Made by a program: the position numbers and the translations under genes
Notes under the pieces: model-generated
Database searches by the model: none
What the model saw: the letters and a program-made list of their open reading frames with translations, nothing else
What the model was told of the DNA's origin: nothing
In this document: one piece after another, positions 31,800-45,400 of the stretch
Position numbering within the stretch: position 1 is the stretch's first letter
Layout: each line of letters begins with the position of its first letter
NCBI GenBank assembly: GCA_003952965.2
Contig: CM025854.1
Coordinates: 10,183,543-10,247,542 of the forward strand
Direction of reading: 5' to 3'
Source of the DNA: Morella rubra
Taxonomy: Eukaryota > Streptophyta > Magnoliopsida > Fagales > Myricaceae
DNA length: 64,000 bases

Positions 31800-34790
31800 A
31801 TTAATCTCAAACTTAGAAAGGTTATCTGTGTTATAGTCCCACTCTTCAGTGTCAACGGACAACTTTGTTGTTATTAAACTCACCATTTGCTGACATTGAA
31901 CTCACCTTAATTCACCTTAACTCACCATTAGACTACTAATTGTGAGATATAGCGTTCCATATATAGGATGGCCAAGATATTCGGTCAATTACACAAATAT
32001 TGTAATGGTATCAGAGCCCTTACTCTGACTAGTATCTCCCATTTTTCTTCATTCTTCTTTCTTTTCTCGCCTCGTTTTCTTTTGTCTCGGTGGTGTCTTA
32101 TTTGTGGGTTTCGGCTATTTTTGTTTCTCTTGCTTGTGGTTTTTTGGTGACAACCATCACTCAGAAATCACCAAGAACCACATTTTTCGATGTGGTTCTT
32201 GGTGATTCCGGCGACTTCTTCTGAGTGGCTATCGGAACTTGGTGGTTGTCGGCAGAAGTTTCAGCTTTTTTATTTGGTGGTTTCTGTGACTGTGTTGGCA
32301 CTCTCTGTGTCCTCCTGTGGTGGTTCTCGTGGCTGTTAGAGGCTGTCGGCATTGTCTGTGGTGGTTGTCGGGCTTGATGATTTCTTTGGTGGCTATGGTG
32401 TGATCGTATATGTTAGGTGGTTCAGTGATTTCTTTGGTGGTGGCTGTGTTTTGATTTTGTTTTGGGCTTTCGGTGCTGTTAGTTTTTTTTTGGGCTTCCT
32501 GTAGGCTTTTTTTGGGTTTTCGGTGTTGTTGTTGGACTTAATGCGTTTCACTTGGGTTTGAATTTATATTTTTTGTTGCTGTTGTCTTCCCGTGGGCTGT
32601 TAAGTTGCTGTTCTTAGGTGTTTTTCCAGCTCTGCTCGTTCAAGTTTTGTTCCGCATTTTCTTACTATGACTCGAACTCTTGTCTTTCTCAAATTTACCG
32701 GTAAGAATCACTTTCCTTAGGCTTTCCAATTTGAACTTTACCTTAAAGGAAAAGGTTTGGAGCCATATCGATAGCACAATTGCGGCACCATTTTCCACCA
32801 CCAAGAAATCTAAGGATGCTAAGTCTTCTGGCGGTTCTGCCCCTGTTTCATAGTTTGTTATTGATGCTAGCATTATAGCCCTGGTTTCTTATCTCTGTCA
32901 TGCCGCACATTGTCACTAATTTGCGGCCTCATCGTTCAGCCCAATCTATGTGGACTTATTTGAGAAAGGTCTACATCAGGATAATGATGCCGTCAGTTTT
33001 CACTTGGAGCATGCCATTGCAAATTTCATCATGGAATCTCTCCATTCCAAGATTACTACTTGGCAATTTCCTCACCCTTTGGAATGACTATTCTGATCTG
33101 GTTACGATGACTGCTTCTGCCTGATGCTCTTTCAGCTATTCAGGCTATCCATGCGACTAGTTGTCGTGATCAGTTTCTTATGAAGCTGCATTGCGAATAT
33201 GAATCTGTTCGATCCTCTTTGGTGAACCGATCTCTAGGTTCCATCTCTTGATGTTTGTTTCAGCGAACTCTTCGTAAGGAACGTCTCACCACTCAAGCTG
33301 CTTTGGAATCTCCCCATGGAGGTTCGGGTTCAACAATTGTAGCTTATGCTGCCCAAGGCCGGGGAGCACCTATGAATTCCAAGCAATGTTTTTCTTGCAA
33401 GGAATATGGCCATATTGCTGCCAATTGTCTCAAAAGTTCTGTCCATTGCAAGAAAAAAGGGTCACATTATCAAAGAGTGTCGCATCCGTCCTCAAAATCG
33501 TCAACAACAAGCTCTATAGACTTGTGTTACTGCACCTCAACAGCTCCTTCCTCCGGCCTTTGGTTCCTCTCCAGGTGATTTCTCTCCTTAGCTAACACTC
33601 GAAATGGTGCAGCAGATGATCGTGTTCATACTCTCGACATTGGGTCTTCAAAATAACAATTCTGCCTTCAACCTAATGGTATATAGACTCTGGAGCTTCT
33701 AATCACATGACGCCTAATCTCATGGCTCTTTGTCATGTTCGGCCCATAGGCTAGAACTTCCTTTATTCAACCGCCAATGGCAGCTTGTTGCCAATCCCTG
33801 TTGTTCACGATTTTTCTACTAAGATCACCGATGTATTTCTTGCTCCTAAACTTTTTACGAATTTAATTTCTGTTGACCAATTAGAAGATAGCAATTGTGC
33901 TGATAATTTTTCTGATGATAGTTCTGTTGGCCAAAACCTTTCCTATTATTTCCCATGAAAAATAGAAGTTTTATGTGATTTTTATTAAGAATCATAGCAG
34001 TTTCACTTAGGTATCTTTTCGTCGCTCTAAATCTAAAGTTTTTCATACTTTCACCATATTCGTGCGCATGTTGCAAATCAATTTTCTGCCTCTATCAAAA
34101 TTTTACATACAGATTCCAGTGGTGAATATTTGTCCAATATATTCCGTGAGTTCTTGGATTCAAAAGGCATTATTCATCAACGTTCATGCCCGGCTACTCC
34201 GCAACAAAATGGGGCTGCCGAATGGGAAATTCGTCATGTTCTTGATGTGGTACATATTCTTTTGCTTGAATCTTCCATTCCTTCCACATTTTGGGTCGAG
34301 GTTATGAAAACTGTTACTCTCTTAATTAAGCGGTTATCATCCTCCTATCTTAAATATGAAATATCTTGACTTACATCTATTTGCTAAGCACCTTAGTTAG
34401 GATTATTTACGTACTTTTGGTTGTGTAAACAAGCTTCGAGGGTCTGGTTTGAGAAGTTTCGAATTACTTTATTACAATTCTCTTTCTAATAGAGCAAGCA
34501 TGACTCATCTTTATTTTTTGTGGAAAACAAACATGGGCATTGTTCTTCTTCTCGTTGGGCTTGGTTTGATAAGTTTCGAACTACTTTTTCACAATTCTCT
34601 TCCCAGCAAAGCAAGCATGACTCGTCCTTATTTTTGTGGAAAACAGACATGGGAATTATTGATCTTCTCGTTTATGTTGATGATATTGTTATCACTGGTT
34701 TCTATTATATTTTACTTGACAAGTTGCTCAAGCTCCATCTCTCAAAGTCCTTTAACATGAAAGATCCTGGATTTCTCACATATTTCGCGG
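31800..34790 (+). mobile_element. Copia relic 2, plus strand
   Basis: The LTR 3' end (...TCGGTCAATTACACAAATAT) and primer site TGGTATCAGAGCC (32005-32017) match those of the element at 41455-46358, so they are one family. Coding relics follow in order: gag (~32660-33330), a zinc knuckle C-F-S-C-K-E-Y-G-H-I-A-A-N-C (~33389-33430), a protease-side piece G-A-S-N-H-M-T-P-N (~33690-33910), integrase (~34070-34365: D-S-S-G-E-Y-L-S-N; C-P-A-T-P-Q-Q-N-G-A-A-E-W), and RT with Y-V-D-D-I-V-I-T-G (~34673). Most of the integrase-RT linker is deleted, the end of RT onwards is missing, and frames are broken throughout. Confidence 0.82.
34440..34665 (+). repeat. ~110-bp tandem duplication in Copia relic RT
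   Basis: 34449-34555 and 34564-34668 are consecutive, diverged copies of the RT segment encoding F-(E/D)-K-F...S-K-H-D-S-S-L-F-L-W-K-T-x-M-G-I. Both contain 'caagcatgactc' and 'gtggaaaacaaacatggg' or 'gtggaaaacagacatggg'. Confidence 0.75.
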
Positions 34791-35170
34791 GAGCATTAAA
34801 CATAGAAACTAGGGTCGTAGACTCAGATTTGGAATCCATAGTACCAATAAACAAGAGGACATACCGAATAAGAAGAGAAATAAGCGAGATCCAAACTGAG
34901 AACACCAAAAAATAGACTTGAACACAACAAATCAGCAGAACGAGTGCAAGAACCGGCCAAAATTTACCAATCGGCAGCCAAAATTCACCCAAGGCAGCCA
35001 AAAATCACACAAGCCAGTCGAAATCCACCCAGAATCGGCCAGAATTCACATCAATCTTCAGCCCAAGCCAACCAACTCAACCACTCCTTTAGTCAATCAA
35101 CGAGAAAATATTGAAGGTGGTTTTCTAGACTGCGGTTGCCCACCTCATTTTGACCTTTCTTTTCGGATGA
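34791..35170 (-). other. Possible antisense Copia gag/leader fragment
   Basis: The minus strand carries M-D-S-K-S-E-S-T-T-L-V-S-M-F-N, similar to the start of some Copia Gag proteins. The plus strand shows a short internal repeat ('ggcagccaaaattcaccca' and variants). Weak evidence only. Confidence 0.35.
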
Positions 35171-36495
35171 CGATACCCCGCTTCAGTAACTTATAATTGG
35201 AAAATCTTTTTCTAAAAGTTACCCTTGAAGCCTTTACCTAAATCATTTGCTACAGCTCTAGGCAGCAGCACTCAACAGACACTCGAGCTATTTCTGTCTG
35301 TAGTGTTGGGATGGGACATTAAAAAAGATGTGCAGATTTCTTGAGAGGGTTTACAGTTACTAGCATAGGAGTCTAACCTAATGAACAAGCTCAGCTCAAG
35401 AATCTTGCTTTATATGTTTGACGAAAGCTGGAGTGTCCAGCAGGATGCGATGTATGAAATTGCAATCACATTATATTCCGTTGCTTTGATTTGTTGCCAA
35501 GACAATATGCCTATCTAGAGCGAATCCTTTGCATCCCATTTGGAGTGTTAAATTGAGGATCAAATTTCTGTAGCATGGCAAACTCTGAGATGCAAGATAA
35601 AGAACCTGGCATCACATTTGCAGTCCCTCGTAAACAATCTTGTATTCGTATCCCATCAGCTTCCTAATACGTATCTTTTGCTCTATGGAAGATATTTGCT
35701 GCTCTGGCAAATACTTGTAACTTTTATGTTAGTTTGGATTTAAAATGACACCTCCAGATATGGTCTCTGTTTGGTAATTATGCATAATTGCCAGAGTTTC
35801 CTTTCCATAAACTGACAGCTCCTGATGATTTTCAAAAGTGCCTTGCTCGAAGAGGCCAGTGGTCTTCCTTCTTCTATTAGAACCCACTGGTGCCAAGGCA
35901 GGAAGCATCACACTCAATGAGGAACATATTAAAAAACTTGGTGAGGAAAGAACTTTTGAGTTTTTAAGGTAAGCCATCATAGAGTTTTCATAATCAACTT
36001 TGTTATGACTTTATTCATTACTGACCATTAGGGAAAAGGGGCATCATATATCCACTCAAAATATGTTCATTACTGATTGTGTTGGAAGAATGCTACTACT
36101 ACCTGAAATTCCGCTGGTTCGCTACTTTTGGGGCCAAGAACTGAATTGGAAACCAAAATTATAAGAGTAGTAGATGAAAGCAATCTCTGTTGTGTTTCAG
36201 AAAGATAATTCTTGCAAAAAAAATCCCCTTAGCCTCTTTTCATCATTGAAAAAGAAAAAGAAAACTCTCCACATTGCATCTCTAAATCCAAAGATAATGG
36301 AGTCTCTTTTATGCTTTGCATGCAAAAGGCCACAGTTTGGATCCTTTTCTTTTGAAAGTTGTCCTGAGTGTCTGTTTTTTGTGCTAGTTTTTGACCTAGC
36401 TTTCCTGACCTTGAATTATTTTTGAAGTTTATTTGTGACTTTAGTTATTGTGCCTTATCACATTGTTTATATTTAGATTTTGGTATGACATGTAG
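35171..36495. other. No gene recognised upstream of the first pTAC3 exon
   Basis: I looked here for the N-terminal exon(s) of pTAC3 and found none. A short open piece ending FEFLR before GTAAGC (35970) looks exon-like but matches no family I know. Probably intron or a junction with unrelated DNA. Confidence 0.4.
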
Positions 36496-39400
36496 GGTGC
36501 AAGATGTTGCTGAGTTACTTGGCATGATGGTTGAGGACCACAAGCGATTGCAGCCTAATTTAAAAACCTACGCGTAAGCAAATCTCCTTTTTATGAAGCT
36601 TAATTTAAGGAAACTTTTCTTCTATAGTGGAACTCGTAGTCATTATGTAACTGCTTTGAGCAAAATGTCATTTACTCCCTATCTTACAGATGGATTCAGT
36701 AATAATTCTCCTAGTTAAAGTTAACAAACCTCTCTACTTGGGCTATTCTAGCCAACCTAAAACTGCTAACCACTTGCATTCCATCTAGGCAAACCAAATA
36801 CCCCTTAGATTTGGTGCCAACCAACTATTTAGAGAAAGATATCAAATCTGTCCTTTAGGGACATCCTATTACATTCACCAAATAAACATATTCAGCCAAA
36901 ACCCATGCTTATGTAGATTTTTCTGTAGGAACTAATTACCTATCAAGTTTCATGCAGGTATTCACTAGTCTTGTTGCAACAATAGTTATTGTACCACAAA
37001 GTTGCAACAATCTCTAGAAAGAAAGAATTCAGCATCACTGTTCAAGTTTAAACAGTCATATTGTTTAAAACACTCAGATTAGAAAGCTCAAACTATGCAA
37101 ATTATCTGTGAATCACAATAAGTCCCCATTTCATCATCTTAGACATACAAATTTTAGGTGGCATTTTTTTTGATAAGCAAGGCAATTTTATTGAAAGAAA
37201 AAAGGAATAGAAGGAACAGTACAAAGGACTATATTGAGACCTTTAGACCAAACAGGCTAGAAAACTAATGAAATCTAAAAACTCCAAAAAGGGAGAACCC
37301 GACATGGCATTTACCCACAAGAACAAGGACTGCAAAAAATTTCCCCTTAGGTCCTCCATGGACATAGCCACCCCCTCAAAACATCTCCCATTTCTCTCAC
37401 TCCATAAAGTCCACCAAATACAAGTAGGGATTATTCTCCAAATAGCTAAGGCCCGAGAGTCTTTAAAATTCCTTTTCCAACACAACAAAACTGCAGATAC
37501 GCACCTAGGCATCACCCAATCATAGGTACCATTATAGAGAGCACTAAGGACCACAACTCCCTAGCAACCAAACAGTGCAGCAAAATGTGCTCAATAGACT
37601 CCCCATCACATTTGCAAAGATAGCACCAATCAAGCACATTCACGCCCCTCCGCCTCAAGTTGTCAGTGGTAAGGATTCTTCCATAGGTGGCTTCCCAAAC
37701 AAAGAAGGACACCCTAGGCGGGGCTAAAGACCTCCAAACTTGTCTCCAAGGGAAACTCTCATCAAAATCCCCAACAAGAAACGAATACCAAGATTTCACC
37801 GAGAAAACACTATTCGTGGATCTCACCCATCTCATCTTGTCGTCAGCAGAACTCCTCAAAACTTTAGAATAAAGTAAAGAGAAGGGCGTCGAAAACTCCT
37901 CAAATTCCCAATCATTAGCCCTCCTAACAAACGAAATATTCCACGAAGCACTTCCTTTCCAAGCAATCCGCAACCATAGCATCCTTATTGCATGCAAGAG
38001 AAAACAAAAAAGGAAAAATATCCTTTAGGGATCTCTCACCGCACCAACGATCCTTCCAGAAATGGACTCTCACGCCACTTCCCACCTCAAAAAGTATGTT
38101 CTCAGCAAACGAGTCCCATCCTTTGCTAATATTCTTCCAAAGACCAACACCATAAGAACCATTGCATACAAGAGTGTTCCACCCGCCCAAAGCACAACCG
38201 TATTTCTCCATGATAACAAGTCTCCACGAGCTATCTCGCTCAATCTCGAGCCGCCAAAGCCATTTCCCAAGAAGGGCCCTATTAAACAAAACAAGTCTTC
38301 TCAGACCCAGCCCACCGCATCTAATAGGAGAACATACTTTCTCCCACTTCACAAGATGAAATTTTTGCATGCTATCATCACTTTAGTTTTGGCAAATCCA
38401 GTATTTGCTTTGGCTTTCGGATTCCTAACATGTAATGCTTGGCAATGCGTAGGAGTGTAGTGATTCTCATGTTGGGTTTGATAAGAAATCTAATTAGACT
38501 GCAAAGAATATGAGATTCAAGGACGAATGCACTTGGCAGACCCCGCAAAGATTCGGAGCAAAAAATTATGACACCCTAACATCCTAAATTTTTGGCAAGA
38601 AAACCCACAAAAATATGTATGCAAACCCCAAAACATAGATGTTTAGAATAAAAATCACTGTATTCCAAATAGACTATAACTAAAATATTGTCCGTGCAAA
38701 GTTTTTAAAGCATTCGATTTAGCCCTTAGCTGTCAGATGGGCTAAGTATATGAACTTCGAACAATCATCTCTACTCCTTCATTTCTTTCCCACTCATCAT
38801 TTGGGCAAAAACATTAGAGTCATTCACTCGAAAATATGGCAGCTTGGAAATAAAGGTATCTTGAACTTTGTGATATTAATTGTTCCCCATATTTCTTGCT
38901 AGAGAGTCTTATAGTCTTTGCTTTAAATTTTTCGTAAAGTCTTCTAAGAACTTTGCCAAAACCTCTTTCACTGCCCAAAAAATCTCTCATCCTTGAGAAG
39001 TCTTGAAAAAACCTCTCAAAAGTCATTTAAAATATACAAAAGTGCGTCTGTTTTTTTTTTTTTTTTCCTTTTCATTTATTAGAAAACTCAACTGCCCAAA
39101 ATGAAAAAAGTAACTGGATCTTCTTCAAAATCTAAAAGGGCTAACCCCAAACAATAGTTGTTCTCTATATAATTGCTTTTTTCGGGTAGAAAATTGACAT
39201 TCGTTTATTTGTTCTCTCTTGTGGCACTTAAATAATTTTAAGAATTTTTTCCTTTATTTTGACTTTATATTTTACTTTCAAATTGAATGTAAAGAAAGTG
39301 CATAGTAGAGATGCTATCTTGTAATATGGTGTAGTCTGGGTCCCCCAAGAAAACATTCCTGGCTTTGCCCCCTTGATGAGATTGTCATGTTTTGACTTAA

Positions 39401-42400
39401 TTGTAGGAATCTGGAGGGATTACTTCGCTTTCCAAAATATCATGGGATAAGATGGCTTTAAATATCTTAAAATATTGTAATTTTGCTTGAAAACTACCGC
39501 TATCGCACAAAGCAGACATGAAATGTGAAGTTATGGGAAATGTAGTAAGTTATTTTTAACTAAACAAGGGAACTTCTGGGCCTAAGAGAATACCCAAGAA
39601 TCTTAAGATGTACCATGAACCAAATGCCACACCAGATCTCTTAATTCAGCCATTAATTGAGCTTCAAGAGAACCCTGATTTGCATTGGAGATTTACCTGT
39701 TCTAAACCAATTGGCTTCTACTCTCTTGTCATCTGTCCTTGATCAAGGGCTGTAGAAATTTGCTACAAATGCCCCTTAGAAACAGTGTAGTCTGAGTCTA
39801 CATTGTGCCTCTTGCTTGGCTCTTCTCCTCTGAACTCTCTCCTCCCCCCGGCAGGCCCCCGACTGTTTTTCTAGCTTCTTAATTAGAAAAAAAAGGACAT
39901 AGTTACTCTTGTGCCAAGTCGATACAAACCTCCATGGGATGAAACTGTTATACTCGTTAAGGTTTCCAAAACCTGCCCAAAACAGTTCCAAAGAAATTCA
40001 AATGGCTGGAAAAATCCTGACTCGATTCGGTAGAAATCCCGTAACCAATTTCATGTTGACACCTACCTCTGGAAAAATCCAAAAGTTGCTCATTCAAAGA
40101 CCAAACCAGTTTGGTACTTTCATTGAAATTTCCGTACACTTAAAGATAGCTCTTCTGCTCAACAAGAAAAAGGAGAGGAGAAAAAAGAGCTAGCTTCCTA
40201 AGTTTGCTTGAAAAAAGTTTGGTTTCCCATGCAAATCGCTCCTTATAGTTCCAGATAATTCTGGGATATTTCCAGCTTGCCTCTCGTGCTTCAAAAATTG
40301 GAAACGGATTTTATAGATTCATAGAATGACCAATTTGTGCTTTCATAAATTAAATTTGTGCCCTCAAGTTTGGCCAAAACAGAGTTTGGTTGTGGTGGTA
40401 AAAATCCTTGCAAAGGTTCTGTTTTCTTAAGAATACTGGATTTCAGACCCCGTTCAAGTTTTTCATAAAATGTCCCATTGTCCCATATGGCATGGCAGCA
40501 TCGAAATTCCTATTTTTATGCATGGAACTCAACTCATAAATCTATAACGGCATTCTAAGTCCATTTCTTAACATTTATGTACCAAAAATGTGACATACAT
40601 GAAGCTTTCTATTCTCCCTTGAGCGAAGTTTAAGCAGCAAGCACAAAGCAAAACTGTCATAGTCTATTAGTAGTGATCTGGGAAGGATAACTGGTTACAC
40701 TTGCCACTTGTGTAAAATTTTTCTGAGGCCGATATACTTTTCAGGTCTATTTAATGTGTTTCTTTTCTCTTTCTTTGTGCTCTTAGGACTAAATATGGAT
40801 TCACTTGTCTGGGTTTATCTGATATAATGGTTCTTTGCAATCTGCCTTTTGCTAAGTGGAGCTAAATTTTGCTTTTGTGTTCCTAGAAATATCTGAATAT
40901 AGTGCATATTACAATTAAAACCTCTCTCTGTGCTTTTTAAGATTTTTGAGACAATATTTAATTCAACTCGTTCTTTTTTTAATTTATGTAATTGGTAGAT
41001 AACATCATGCTTCCATGTTCAGGCTGTTGGTGGAGTGCTTTACCAAGTATTGTGTTATACCAGAAGCTATTCGGCATTTTCGTGCCCTTAAAAACTTTGA
41101 AGGAGGAACAAAAGTTTTACATCTCGAAGGAAACTTTGGTGATCCACTGTCTTTGTATCTTAGGGCTTTATGTCGGGAAGGTATGCATATTTTTTTCTTT
41201 GGGATTTTCCAAGGCCTTTAATTTGTCCCTCTCATTCATTTCGTATCGCCTATAGACTTTGAATCATGAGTCTAAAATCTTGTTAAAAATTGGGCCTAAA
41301 ATTTTTGCATTTGGGTGCAGCTAGAAAATAAATATCTGCAGTTACATGTGTAAGCCAGGCAGCATGGAACCAAACTGTCATATTCACACTTCTGCAAGGA
41401 CCTTAGGCTATTATGCTATAGTGAGACCAAGAAGTTGATGGCGCAACTTGTTTGTGACAATATTTGAGAGAATTGACCGAATGCTTTGGCCGTGTGTATA
41501 CTTCTCATTATATAGAGGTTTGAAATCAAGCTATACAAGGTACGTTATCAATATACAAGGAAAGAAATCAAGTATCAAACTAAACTAGGAAAGAAAAGAA
41601 GTAACCGTTGCTATACATAGCTGTAGAATAATAGAGAGATAACAGAAGATATGGTGAGTAAATGAAAGCCGTTAACAGCCCCCCTCAAATTGATGGGGGT
41701 TGGTCAACCAATATCAATTTGCTAGTCAAGAAACAATGGCGGTGGCGAGTAAGAGGCTTGGTGAAGATGTCAGCAACTTAGAATTATGTAGCAACATGGG
41801 GAAGAGTGATGACTCCATCTTCGAAGGCTTCACGAATAGAATGACAATCGACTTCAATATGCTTCGTACGCTCATGATAGGTAGGATTGGCCGTGATCTG
41901 AATGGCACTGGTATTGTCGGTAGAAAGAGGGGTAGGTACGGTTTGAGGAAAGTTCAATTCAGCAAGCAAACCGCGAAGCCAAATAATTTCTGAGCAAGCA
42001 AGAGACATGGCCCGGTACTCAGATTCGTAGAAGACTTAGATACTTGGTCTTGTTTTTTACTCTTCTAAGATATCAAGGCATTACCCAAGAACACATACCA
42101 ACCAGTGATAGAACGACGGGTATCGACACAACCAGCCCAGTCAGCATCACTATAAGCAGCAAGAGACGAAGAAGTGTTGGCAGGGAAGAATAAGCCACGA
42201 GCAGAAGTGTCCTGAACATAACGAATGATGCTACGAACTGCAGCCAAGTGAAGATGGCGCGGTGTCTGGAGAAACTGGTTGACTTGCTGGATGGCAAAGG
42301 AGATGTCCGATCAAGTAATAGTTAGGTAGACAAGGCTACCTACCAGCTTGCGATATAAACTAGGCTTAGCAAGTAAGTCACCCTCCTCTTTGCGAAGTTT

Positions 42401-45400
42401 GACATTCAACTCCATGGGAGTATCAATTGTGGAAGTGGCGTCAAGACCAGCAAAAGCCACCACATCAGAAGCATACTTGTGTTGATTGAGAGAAATACCA
42501 GAAGAACTACGGCGCACCTCAAGACCAAGGAAATATGTGAGAGAACCAAGATCTTTCATGTGAAAGGACGCGGAGAGATGGAGCTTGAGCTGGCTAAGTA
42601 AAGTAGAATCTGAACCAGTGATAACAATATCATCAACATAAACAAGAAGAACAACAATACCCATTTCTGTCTTATGCAAAAATAAGGAGGAGTCACGCTT
42701 GCTCTGCTTGAAGGAAAATTGTAATAAAGTACTCTGAAACTTATCAAACCAGGCCCGCGGAGCTTGTTTAAGACCATAAAGAGATCGACGAAGCTTGCAC
42801 ACATGTGAAGTAGGAGAAGATAACAAGCCTGGGGGAGGCTTCATAAAAATGCATTCTTTGAGATCACCGTGAAGAAAAGCATTCTTCACATCCATCTGAT
42901 GAAGAGACCAATCATTGGAGGCGGCAAGAGCTAGAATAGTGCGAACAGTGGTCATCTTAGCCACTGGAGCAAAGGTCTCTTCGTAATTGACACTATATTC
43001 TTGATTATTTCTAAGAGCAACTAACCGGGCTTTGTAACGATCAAGACTCCCATCTGAGCGGACCTTGATGGAGTAAACCCATTTGCATCCTAAAGGAGTA
43101 ATCGTGGAAGGACAAGGCTCAAGATCCCATGTGTGATTTGCTTCGAGAGCCGCAATTTCTTCCTGCATAGCTTGCTGCCAACACTCATGCTTGGCAGCTT
43201 GGGAGTAGGATGTGGGAATAACATATTTGGACAATAAGAGCAGAAATAGCAGTAGAGAGAAAATGACAGACACTAGTAGAGTGACGTACCAAGGGTGCTG
43301 GATGTGCCGAGCCTGACTGGATAGGGTTGCAACAGGATCAGGGAGCGGGGCTGCCATCGGAGGAGGAGGGGCGGCGCGTATACACTATACCTAGTGTAAA
43401 ACGAGAAGGGATAGAGACAAGAGGCAATGACAGCTCCTCGAAAGGAGGGTGGAAAGCCACCAGAGAAGAGGGCAGAGAGGAGCATTGAAAGAAATGTTGA
43501 TTTTCAAAGAAAATCACATTTCGAGAGACACGAAGACGCTGTAACGTAGAGTCATAGCACACAAAACCTTTCTGACCACATTATACCCTAAGAACGCACA
43601 ACGAACAGATTGAGCAGATAACTTATGGCGTTCATGAGGAGATAAATGAACAAAGCATACATAACCAAAAGTACGTAAATAGTCGTAACTAGGTTGCATA
43701 GAAAAAAGAAGAAAGTATGGAGATTCCATATTTAAGACAGAGGATGGTAACCGATTAATCAAAAGAGTAGCAGTTTTCATAGCCTCGACCCAGAACATGG
43801 AAGGAACAAAAGATTCAAGCAAAAGAGTACGTACCACATCTAAAAGATGACGATTTTTCCATTCGGCGACACCATTTTGTTGAGGAGTAGCCGGGCACAA
43901 TAATGAATAATGCCTTTTGAATCCAAGAACTCACGGAATTCATTAGACAAATATTCACCACTGGAATCTGTACGTAAAATTTTTATAGAGGCAGCATATT
44001 GCAAGATGCGCCATGAATATGGTGAAGTACGAAAAACTTCAGATTTAGAGCGAAGAAAATAGACCCAAGTAAAGCGGCTATGATCAATCAATAATACTTA
44101 TATTTTTCATGAGATATAATAGGAGATGGACCCCAAACATCACTATGAATAATATCAAAGCAGTGAGAAGCTCTACTCGCATGCAGAGGAAAGGGAAGAG
44201 TTTTGCTTTTACCAAGCTTGCAAAAGGCACAATCAATAGAAGTAGAAAATCGTTCTTTATTGCCTAATAAACCAGAGTTCAATACATGGGATAATATCTG
44301 AGGATTGGGGTGACCTAAACGACGGTGCCACACCATACTGGGATCATCAACTGTATTACAAGATAGAGACAAAGTTGGAGAAATTGAAGGGAGTGCTGAA
44401 CAGGCAAATATAGTGGAAAGAAACGCCCCACCTTAGGCCTTTCGCAATCAGCGTCCCCGTTACTTGATCCTGTACAACACAACCATTACCAGAAAAGTTA
44501 ACAGCACAGTTACTATCTACTAATTGGCCAACCGAAATGAGATTCGTAGAAAGCTTAGGAGCAAGAAATACATCGGTGATCTTAGTAGAAGCATCACCAA
44601 CCGCAATGATTGGCAAAGAGCTGCCATTGGCCTTTTGAATAAAGGAAGTGCTAGTATAGGGCTGTACAGGACCAAGAGCCATAGAATTAGGAGTCATGTG
44701 ATTAGAAGCTCCAGAGTCTATATACCAGAGGTTTGAAGAAGCAGAATGGTTACCTTGAAGACCCAATGTCAAGAGTGCAGACACGATCATCTGCTGCACC
44801 ATTGCAGGTGTTAGCGGAGGAGAGTAATCACCTGGAGAGGAATCAAAGGCCGGAGAAGGAGCTACTGGAGGTGCAGTAACACAAGTCTGGAGAGCTTGTT
44901 GTTGACGATTTTGAGGACGGATGCGACACTCTTTGATAATGTGACCCTTTTTCTTGCAATAGGAACAAAACTTTTTGGAACAATTGGCTGCAATATGGCC
45001 ATATTCCTTGCAAGAAAAACATTGCTTGGAATCATAGGATCCCCCGGCCTTGGGCAGCATAAGCGACAATAGCGGAACCTAAGCCTCCATGAGGAGAGTC
45101 CAAAATAGCTTGAGTGGTGAGACGTTGTTCCTCGCGAAAGAGTTCGCTGAAACAAACATCAAGAGATGGAACCGGAGATCGGTTCACCAAAGAAGATCGA
45201 ACAGATTCATATTCGGGGCGCAACTTCATAAGAAACTAATCACGACGACTTGTCGCATGGATAGCCTGAATAGCCGAAAGAGCATCAGGCAGAACAGTCA
45301 TCGTAACCAGGTCAGAATAGTCATTCCAAAGGGTGAGAAATGCCAAGTAGTAATTTGGAATGGACAGATTCCCATGATGAAATTGTGCAATGGCATGCTC

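Noticed and set aside
35881-35970. Exon-like piece before GTAAGC as the missing pTAC3 N-terminal exon
   Set aside because: Its translation does not resemble any part of pTAC3, and the phase and sequence needed before exon 36496 (arginine split AG/G) are absent.
44524-44736. Plus-strand frame over the Copia gag-protease region
   Set aside because: Shadow of the minus-strand gag-protease frame; no family features of its own.
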